From Phycisphaerae bacterium (GTDB lineage Bacteria; Planctomycetota; Phycisphaerae; UBA1845): 8,354 nt of DNA. Made by a program: the position numbers and the translations under genes. Positions 1-5,129 of this stretch are shown one piece after another; position 1 is the stretch's first letter, and the number at the start of each line of letters is the position of its first letter. The notes under the pieces were generated by a model that made no database searches, had not been told where the DNA came from, and saw only the letters and a program-made list of their open reading frames with translations. The DNA lies in the NCBI GenBank assembly GCA_029260195.1, contig JAJDDS010000529.1:1-8354 (forward strand), written 5' to 3'.

Positions 1-682
1 CGGTCGCGAGTCGCATCACCGTTTCGAGTTGCGCGAGTTTGAGCTCGTCGTTTTTCTTGCGCACGTCGTCCAACAGGATCGCGTTTCGGACGCTGATGGC
101 AGCCATCGATGCCAGCGCCATGGCGATCTGCTCGTCGCGCGTCGTAAACGAAGCGAGTGTGGACGCACTGGTCTGATGATTGATCAACTGCAGTACGCCG
201 ACCGGGTTCTCCGTTTGATCCAACATCGGGATGACCAACATCGACCGCGTGCGATACCCCGTCGCGCTGTCATATTTGCCGTCGAAATGGTAGTCCACGT
301 CCGCGGGCAGGCTGTAAACGTCGTCGATCTTGAGCGACTCACGGTTGTTGGCTGCGTACCCCGCCAGAGAAGCGTTGCTGATCGGGATGGTGTTGCCTTT
401 GAGGCTAGTGCCGCGATCCTGGTTCGGCTTGGGGGTGACGCACAGGTCTGGGCGGGCGTCATTCTGCGAGCACGAAAACGCCAGTCGGTGCTCGGGGACG
501 ACGCGATACACCGTGCCCGCTTCGGCGCGGACCAGCTTGCGGGCCTGCAGGAGCAACTCGTTGAGCAGCAGGTCGAGCGAGAGCTCAGACAGCTTTCGGC
601 AGACCGCCAGCAGCGTGTCGAACTCGAGTTGAGCCGACGACGAATCGTCCGAGGAACTGAATGTCACCGACGAACTCGACAT
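1..682 (-). CDS. GAF-domain signalling protein, probably GAF-HD-GYP (3' end missing)
   Basis: 227 codons are visible from an ATG at 682; the gene continues past base 1. Residues 1-20 are a Ser/Asp-rich leader. Residues about 25-205 form a GAF domain, a small-molecule sensor fold. It shows the typical run TGYRTRSMLVIPM (141-153), then NPVGVLQLIN (159-168), then F179-x3-D183-E184. The last resembles the NKx(n)Fx3DE signature of cyclic-nucleotide-type GAF domains, with His169 in place of Lys. The domain is followed by a charged helix (about 205-220) and LETVMRLAT at the break, which looks like the first helix of an HD-GYP cyclic-di-GMP phosphodiesterase. The HD and GYP motifs lie outside the window, so the output domain is inferred; a histidine kinase or other regulator is possible. 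A GGTGAGG stretch lies just before the ATG but very close to it. The gene follows the GAP1-like gene by 129 bp on the same strand and may be the last operon member or have its own promoter. Confidence 0.85.
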   Translation of the reverse strand, partial: MSSSSVTFSSSDDSSSAQLEFDTLLAVCRKLSELSLDLLLNELLLQARKLVRAEAGTVYRVVPEHRLAFSCSQNDARPDLCVTPKPNQDRGTSLKGNTIPISNASLAGYAANNRESLKIDDVYSLPADVDYHFDGKYDSATGYRTRSMLVIPMLDQTENPVGVLQLINHQTSASTLASFTTRDEQIAMALASMAAISVRNAILLDDVRKKNDELKLAQLETVMRLAT

Positions 683-811
683 GGCCTCACCAAACGGGTC
701 GCGACAATCACGCGATGCTATCCGACCCGGGCGGGTTTCACAAGGTGCTCCCCGTCGCGCCTCCGCGCGCGGCAGCCGTGGAGGACTCGCCGCGTTCGCG
801 GGCGTCTCGTC
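683..811 (-). other. intergenic gap with two inverted repeats before the GAF gene
   Basis: These 129 bp separate the GAP1-like stop (TAA, 814-812) from the GAF-protein ATG. Two overlapping inverted repeats are visible: CGGGTCG at 695-701 with CGACCCG at 723-729 (7-bp stem, 21-nt loop), and TCGCG at 699-703 with CGCGA at 711-715 (5-bp stem, 7-nt loop). They share bases and cannot both form. No T-run follows on the minus strand, so this is not a standard intrinsic terminator. It could be an operator or a leader hairpin. I see no open reading frame worth calling and no clear -35/-10 pair. Confidence 0.4.
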
Positions 812-2020
812 TTAGGGCGTGGTGGATTTGTCGACGCGGTCGTCGCACGCTCGGGTCCCGGCGCTCACGCAGACCGTCGCTGCGTCCAAGTCGGGAATCC
901 GCTCGCGCAACGCGTTGCGGCAGTCAGCCATCACCGGGTCGGTCTCCGCGGCGGCGAGTATCGCCGGCCAATGGCGCTTCAAGGTGGCTGGCTCGGCATG
1001 CCGCAGGCGGTTGAGCAGAATACCCCGGGCAGCGCGATTGAAGTCCTCGACCAGAGAAGCCTCGATCGGTGATCCCCCTGCGGTTGCGTCAGATCCGAGC
1101 GCGTCTAGAAGCGTCTCGGTCGACGAACTGTCCACGTGGTTGAGACGCACCTGGAGCTGAGCGATCCCATCGAGCGCGCTCAACGCCGCCTCGTCGAACG
1201 GCGCGTTGGTCAAATTCGCGAGGTCAACCAGCCTGTTCGTGCGAAGACAGTCCGCGACCATCGACGACCACTGGCTCGGTTCCCCAGCCGCCGCCTGCTT
1301 CTCAACGTCCGACACCAAAGTGACCTTGCGCCCGCGCGCGAGGCGACTGGCGCGGGTTGGGTCCGGTCCGATCAGCATCACGCGCCGCCGTCGCGACAGC
1401 GCGAATTTCAGGCCGATCGTGAATTCGCACGCGCCGCGCATCGCTGCCGGCATCGACAGCAGCAGGCCCTCCACGATGTCCGGCCCGTGATCGAGTCGAC
1501 CCGTCACGATGATGCACTCGTCTTGCATCGCGCGATCCAGCAGGAATCCCGCGCCGTCGAATTTCAGAATCGTGAATACCCGTTCGATGGCGATTCGCGC
1601 GAGATCTCCCACGCCCGCGACCTCGAGCGGTTCCAGGTGCCCCGATTTGTCGTAGCACGTATCAAGCCCGTTTCTCGCCTCCACGTATCGCAGCAACGAG
1701 AATGGATTACCCCCGAACGCGCCCAAGGCGTCCGGGTCCACCACAAAAGAGTGGGTTAATACGCATTTCCCGCCCCGGGCGGTCTGTTCCTGTCCGTGAT
1801 GGTGAGACCGCGCGACGCAGTACCGCCCAGAGACCAACTCGTAAAACGCCCACCCGATCGCGTCGTCCGACTCGTCGGTCATCGAACCGTGCGATGGCGA
1901 GGACTTGGCGATGGCTTTCCTTTCGCCAAGCGTGATCCCAGGTGAAGCCGCCACGATCCGGTAGCCCTGTCCCGACATAGACCGGACCGACGTGAAAATT
2001 GCGCGGTCAATTCGCGTCAT
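812..2020 (-). CDS. GAP1-like GTPase-associated protein
   Basis: The protein has 402 aa from the ATG at 2020. That ATG overlaps the GTPase stop codon (ATGA) and sits directly before the conserved start IDRAIFTSVR. An ATG at 2038 would add six residues and has no better ribosome site. The N-terminal part follows the GAP1 type-2 pattern as I know it: a GY-x-IVAASPG stretch (19-28), SPSHGS (41-46), SGRYCVAR (64-71), RGGKCVLTHSFVV (82-94) and NPFSLLR (105-111). A middle section at about 185-220 (LLLSMP, R195, FTIGLKFALSRRRRVMLIGPDP) resembles the GAP1 middle domain. The last 150 residues are helical and not recognised. There is no signal peptide or membrane segment, so it is probably cytoplasmic. 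GAP1 proteins are encoded next to TRAFAC-type GTPases in predicted conflict systems. The name reflects association; it does not prove GTPase-activating activity. The identification rests on remembered family patterns, not a search. Confidence 0.78.
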   Translation of the reverse strand: MTRIDRAIFTSVRSMSGQGYRIVAASPGITLGERKAIAKSSPSHGSMTDESDDAIGWAFYELVSGRYCVARSHHHGQEQTARGGKCVLTHSFVVDPDALGAFGGNPFSLLRYVEARNGLDTCYDKSGHLEPLEVAGVGDLARIAIERVFTILKFDGAGFLLDRAMQDECIIVTGRLDHGPDIVEGLLLSMPAAMRGACEFTIGLKFALSRRRRVMLIGPDPTRASRLARGRKVTLVSDVEKQAAAGEPSQWSSMVADCLRTNRLVDLANLTNAPFDEAALSALDGIAQLQVRLNHVDSSSTETLLDALGSDATAGGSPIEASLVEDFNRAARGILLNRLRHAEPATLKRHWPAILAAAETDPVMADCRNALRERIPDLDAATVCVSAGTRACDDRVDKSTTP

Positions 2021-2886
2021 ATCGCCGACAACAGCCATTCTAGAGGTTCGAGGATTCCACGGGGCGCCGAATGCAACGGAATGGTCGTGACGTTTCCTTC
2101 CGTATCCGTCCCGAAACCGATCGCGCCGATGACGCTGGCTGCGAAGTATGCGACGTTTTCAAAGCGCGCTTCACAGAGATTCCAAACGCGGTTCAGATTG
2201 GTTTGGGCGAAGGTGTTCGGATCATCGAACGCTTGTGGGCAATAGTCGCTCTTGCACAGCACGATCGCCACCGGCGTCGCTACCTTATCGCCGACGCGCA
2301 GCTGCGCGAGTTGATCGATGTAGCTCATCAGCTTAAACGCGAAGAAATCGGTCTGAACGTTGCCCATCGCAGCCAACGATGCATCGACAAGCACCATCGT
2401 CCCGGTGCTCTGGGCGAGCAGGTTTCGGATGACCGTGTACGTGTCCGGAGCGTCCAGTTCAGCTGCGATCGACTCGCCCGCCATGTCCGGCATGACCAAA
2501 TCGTACCACCGACCCTCGTCGGAATCCTGGGAAACCTGACAGTACGCCCAGTGCCACTGATCAACCTCGTTGGGCGTTTTCGGTGGAAACTGACGAGCGG
2601 CCAAGTGACTCATCACCGTCTGCTGCAACTGAATCGAAAACGGCCCCTTGGGAATCGCTTCGTAGTCGCCCGCGCGGCGGCTGAGCATATCGAGCAGGTA
2701 GCCCAGGTAGACCGTCTTGCCCACATTGCTGTCACCGATCACGGTGAGCAGGCACGGATCGCGGCCCTGGACGACCGACTCCCGCGTGAGCGACAGCGGT
2801 GCGAGACAATCCGAGCAGTACAACGCGTCATCCGCGTTCTCGCACCGGCAGATCAGGCATTCCGATGCGCTGACTGAAACCGTCAT
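2017..2886 (-). CDS. zinc-ribbon TRAFAC-type P-loop GTPase
   Basis: The protein has 289 aa from the ATG at 2886. This start overlaps the stop of the upstream FGE-like gene (ATGA) and has a strong ribosome site AAGGGGA six bases upstream; an ATG at 2913 is possible but less likely. Residues 10-27 form a zinc ribbon: C10-x2-C13 and C24-x2-C27, with an extra Cys15. The GTPase domain follows: Walker A GDSNVGKT (51-58), switch II/Walker B as D134-M-A-G137 after the beta strand YDLVMP, a strand GTMVLVDAS (162-170), and a base-recognition element C211-K-S-D214 after VAIVL. The last is a variant of the usual [NT]KxD. The sequence resembles the GTPases paired with GAP1, sometimes named double-GTPase or TRAFAC-clade proteins. 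No membrane segment is seen. It lies between the FGE-like and GAP1-like genes in a translationally coupled trio. It probably acts as the nucleotide-driven switch; the substrate or effector is unknown. Confidence 0.85.
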   Translation of the reverse strand: MTVSVSASECLICRCENADDALYCSDCLAPLSLTRESVVQGRDPCLLTVIGDSNVGKTVYLGYLLDMLSRRAGDYEAIPKGPFSIQLQQTVMSHLAARQFPPKTPNEVDQWHWAYCQVSQDSDEGRWYDLVMPDMAGESIAAELDAPDTYTVIRNLLAQSTGTMVLVDASLAAMGNVQTDFFAFKLMSYIDQLAQLRVGDKVATPVAIVLCKSDYCPQAFDDPNTFAQTNLNRVWNLCEARFENVAYFAASVIGAIGFGTDTEGNVTTIPLHSAPRGILEPLEWLLSAI

Positions 2887-3941
2887 GATGCGTCCCCTTC
2901 CGCGTCGTCCCACAGTGGCATGTCGGCAAGATCGATCGCCAGACGGAAGCCCGTGTTGTGGGTCCGACCCAACGCGATCTGACCGGAGCGAAACGTGCTC
3001 GTCGCCTGAGCCTCGAAGTATGTATCGAATGCCCCGCCGCGCACGCCCATCATTGGCATCTCGCCGACGATCGGCGTTTGATCATCCGCCAGGATATCGA
3101 ACTCCGTCGCGACCCATTCCCACACGTTCCCGATGAGTTGCAGGGCGGAGTTCGGAGCGGCGCCCGTGGTGTATTCAGCCACGCCGACTGTCGTCCCTGC
3201 CCCACAGTTCCACAGATTGCACCGCGTGCATTCGAGCGCGTCGCCCCAGGGGAAGCGGCGCAGAATGTCCGCCGAACTCCTGACGCGCCAACTGGCCGCC
3301 ATCTGCCATTCGGCTTCGGTGGGCAGCCGCAGCCCCGCCCACTCCGCGTAGGCTGCGGCTTCGTACCAACATACGCCCACGACGGGGTGATCCCCTCGGC
3401 GCGCGTCGTGCCGCCCGTTCCGCCAGAACCTCGGCCCCGGAGCACCCGTCAAGTCGTGAAACTCGATCAGATAGGGCAGGATCGCCTCCGGCCAAAGGTC
3501 CACATTCTCATAGCCCTGGTCGTCGACGAAGAGCTGGTAGTCCGCGTTGGTCACCGCATGCACCGCGATGTTGAACGACCCGACCTCAACGTCCGTTTGC
3601 GGGCTGTCCGGTTGATCGTTCAGTGTGTCGCCCAGCGAGGCCATTCCGTCCGGAACGAGCGCGAAGGTGTTCTCCAGCGCGGCTGACGCCTGCTGAAACA
3701 CGGATGCGCCCTGGGCGTGGGCCTGAAACTGATCGCGGTTCCTGACGATCACGGCGTACTGTTTCAGTTGCAGAAGCCGAATCAGGGGATCACCGTCGAG
3801 TTCGATCGCCGCGGCGGGTTCGAACTCGGCCAGGAGTGAATCCGGTGACGGGTCGGGCGGGGCGACGCGGCGCGGCGTCCGTACCTGTACGTCGCCTTTC
3901 GCCCCGTCCCCCTTCTTACGCGAGAACAGTGAAATCGCCAT
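2883..3941 (-). CDS. FGE/sulfatase-modifying-factor-fold protein lacking the catalytic cysteines
   Basis: The protein has 352 aa from the ATG at 3941, which has AAGAGG eight bases upstream; an ATG at 3977 would add 12 residues. Residues 1-35 are basic and Pro-rich (MAISLFSRKK start). Residues 36-92 are a helical region I cannot assign. The FGE-type domain spans about 93-340: VHAVTNADYQLFV (127-139), HPVVGVCWYEAAAYAEWAG (185-203), LRLPTEAEWQMAA (204-216), GNVWEWVA (271-278), RGGAF (301-305) and NTGFRLA (329-335). In true formylglycine-generating enzymes the RGGS-[FY]-x-C-x4-C stretch carries the two catalytic cysteines. Here those positions are Thr307 and Gln312, so sulfatase activation is unlikely and a binding or scaffold role is more plausible. 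Cys238, Cys241 and Cys246 cluster elsewhere and may bind metal. The domain recurs beside NTPases in predicted conflict systems. The end overlaps the GTPase start, implying coupled expression. Confidence 0.85.
   Translation of the reverse strand: MAISLFSRKKGDGAKGDVQVRTPRRVAPPDPSPDSLLAEFEPAAAIELDGDPLIRLLQLKQYAVIVRNRDQFQAHAQGASVFQQASAALENTFALVPDGMASLGDTLNDQPDSPQTDVEVGSFNIAVHAVTNADYQLFVDDQGYENVDLWPEAILPYLIEFHDLTGAPGPRFWRNGRHDARRGDHPVVGVCWYEAAAYAEWAGLRLPTEAEWQMAASWRVRSSADILRRFPWGDALECTRCNLWNCGAGTTVGVAEYTTGAAPNSALQLIGNVWEWVATEFDILADDQTPIVGEMPMMGVRGGAFDTYFEAQATSTFRSGQIALGRTHNTGFRLAIDLADMPLWDDAEGDAS
2893..2899 (-). promoter_or_regulatory. ribosome binding site that decides the GTPase start
   Basis: On the minus strand AAGGGGA lies six bases before the ATG at 2886, inside the last codons of the FGE-like gene. 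The match and spacing are good. This favours the 289-aa GTPase over the 298-aa form starting at 2913. Confidence 0.7.
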
Positions 3942-3949
3942 CTCGTTTA

Positions 3950-3955
3950 CCTCTT
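3950..3955 (-). promoter_or_regulatory. ribosome binding site for the FGE-like gene
   Basis: AAGAGG on the minus strand lies eight bases before the ATG at 3941. It supports that start over the ATG at 3977, for which I see no comparable site. Confidence 0.55.
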
Positions 3956-3991
3956 CCTTCGCCGCCGGAGTCCGCACGACGAACCGTATCG

Positions 3992-4855
3992 CTAGCTCAT
4001 TCCCTTTATGCGTCGTCGCGCGTCGCGACGCAACTTGCGGAACTGGTCCGCCGTCGGTGATTGTTTCGTTTCGGGGGCTGCGGGGCCACGCGCACCACGA
4101 GCGGGCGATCCGGACTTCACGGGAGGCGGCGCTTTCATTCGCGCTCCGTCCGCCGGAGGTGACGCGGGCACGTTTGCCGTCGGCGCGCTGGGCGCCGCCA
4201 AGACCGGCTCCGACGATCCCGTGCGTGCGACCAATTGATCGCGCTGGCGTGCGACCTCGTCACGCTCTTGTCGTAACTGCTCGCTGACTATCTGAATGTC
4301 GCTGCGCATTCCGTCGATCTCGGACGCTCGGATTTTGAGTTGCGACTCCTGTTCGCTCAACGCCGCTTCGCGCAGCGTCATCTCGGAGCGTACGGCGTCC
4401 AGCCGCTCCCGCAGCGTGGCCAGCTCCCCATGGCTGCCGTCGATCGCACGCTGCTGGTGCTCCAGTGCGGCTTGTTCGGACTCCATCGCCGATCGATCCG
4501 CCCCCAGCTTCTTCTTGGCTTCCGTGAGGGCATTGTAATCATCGGCCAAACGAGCTTCCCGCTCTTCCAGTGCGACGTGTTTAGAATCGGATTCCGCCGA
4601 GCGTGTGGCGATCTCGCGCTCCCGTTGGTCCAACGCCGTTGCCCGTTCATCCATCTCACTGCGGTATTGTTCAATTCTGATGCTCTGTGAGTCCAATTCC
4701 GCCTGCTTGGTGAGAATCTCCTCCACCCGAGTCCGAATCAGGCGGCGAGCGCCTGCCAATGCAGCCATGACTTCGTCCGTGTGGCGCCGTAACGGCTCCA
4801 TTATCGGAGGTGTCGGCGGCGGTCCCATCGTGCCGATTGCTTCAAACATAGTCAT
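3992..4855 (-). CDS. coiled-coil protein with Pro/Ala linker and basic C-terminal tail
   Basis: A 287-aa protein I cannot assign to a named family. Residues 1-22 are Gly/Pro/Met-rich (MTMFEAIGTMGPPPTPP). Residues about 23-210 are one long helix rich in Glu, Arg, Gln and Ala. Its core positions can be followed every seven residues: L75, I82, then L96, L103, L110, L117, M124, L131, I138, L145, L152, M159, L166, L173, I180, I187, L194, V201 and L208, with no break. Residues 211-268 are a Pro/Ala/Ser/Gly-rich flexible linker, and the end (QFRKLRRDARRRIKGMS) is strongly basic and could bind nucleic acid, acidic lipid or an acidic protein partner. There is no signal peptide. It is the first gene of the minus-strand block, 50 bp upstream of the FGE-like start. 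Composition and heptad style match the giant coiled-coil gene that runs the other way, so the two may interact. An ATG at 4849 is an alternative start. Confidence 0.85.
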   Translation of the reverse strand: MTMFEAIGTMGPPPTPPIMEPLRRHTDEVMAALAGARRLIRTRVEEILTKQAELDSQSIRIEQYRSEMDERATALDQREREIATRSAESDSKHVALEEREARLADDYNALTEAKKKLGADRSAMESEQAALEHQQRAIDGSHGELATLRERLDAVRSEMTLREAALSEQESQLKIRASEIDGMRSDIQIVSEQLRQERDEVARQRDQLVARTGSSEPVLAAPSAPTANVPASPPADGARMKAPPPVKSGSPARGARGPAAPETKQSPTADQFRKLRRDARRRIKGMS

Positions 4856-4863
4856 ATCTTAAT

Positions 4864-4892
4864 CCAATACCAAACCGTGTGGCTTCGTTCAA
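4864..4892 (-). promoter_or_regulatory. weak candidate promoter for the minus-strand block
   Basis: On the minus strand TTGAAC (4892-4887) is followed after exactly 17 bases by TATTGG (4869-4864). The -35 matches the sigma-70 consensus at four of six positions and the -10 at three. The start codon lies only eight bases past the -10, implying a nearly leaderless transcript. The match is weak and may be chance. Confidence 0.22.
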
Positions 4893-4925
4893 TCGCGCGG
4901 CGCCGCATGTCGATCACTAGAACAG

Positions 4926-4935
4926 TCTCTAGAGA
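4926..4935. promoter_or_regulatory. 10-bp palindrome, possible operator
   Basis: TCTCTAGAGA is a perfect palindrome about 70 bp upstream of the minus-strand coiled-coil start and 195 bp upstream of the plus-strand gene. A related GTTCTAG follows it on the minus strand. It may be a dimer binding site; nothing identifies the regulator. Confidence 0.3.
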
Positions 4936-5042
4936 ACACGGGGCTCGCTCCGTGCTGGAATCTTACGATATGAGCGTCTCATCCGATGGGCCGTTTTATC
5001 GCACGCCGAACCGGCAGCGTTCTCAGACCGTCAAACGCACCG

Positions 5043-5070
5043 GTACGCGACGTAGCGGACGTACGCGACG
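5043..5070. repeat. tandem 10-bp direct repeat upstream of the giant coiled-coil gene
   Basis: GTACGCGACG occurs at 5043-5052 and again at 5061-5070, with starts 18 bp apart and about 60-90 bp before the plus-strand ATG. The position suits a transcription-factor site or an untranslated-leader element. Confidence 0.4.
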
Positions 5071-5119
5071 AAGGCCTGTCCGACACCATGAGGGGCGGCG
5101 AATGTTCGTGAGGACGACC

Positions 5120-5123
5120 GAGG
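5120..5123 (+). promoter_or_regulatory. ribosome binding site of the giant coiled-coil gene
   Basis: GAGG lies six bases before the ATG at 5130, in the context CCGAGGTTTTGA. It fixes the start of the long open frame, which has no convincing earlier start in the same frame. Confidence 0.6.
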
Positions 5124-5129
5124 TTTTGA

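Larger units (their letters stand above)
4856..5129. promoter_or_regulatory. divergent intergenic region between the two transcription units
   Basis: These 274 bp must hold the promoter of the giant coiled-coil gene and probably that of the minus-strand block. Visible elements are a perfect 10-bp palindrome TCTCTAGAGA (4926-4935), two direct copies of GTACGCGACG at 5043-5052 and 5061-5070 (18 bp apart), and an AT-richer stretch around 4960-5000. A GTG-started 86-codon frame (4877-5137) is rejected as a gene. Because both units start here, one regulator could control both; this is inference from layout. Confidence 0.55.

Noticed and set aside
785..805. possible intrinsic terminator after the GAP1-like gene
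   Set aside because: The CGCG-type stem is short with almost no loop and no T-run follows on the minus strand.
29..1072. 347-codon plus-strand open frame
   Set aside because: It lies antisense across the GAF gene, the gap and the end of the GAP1-like gene. Its translation is low-complexity Arg/Val-rich with no family pattern.
2071..2877. 268-codon plus-strand open frame
   Set aside because: It is the exact antisense of the GTPase, whose motifs are clear. It is a high-GC shadow.
2958..3686. 242-codon plus-strand open frame
   Set aside because: It is antisense to the FGE-like gene, which has conserved motifs. No ribosome site or recognisable protein.
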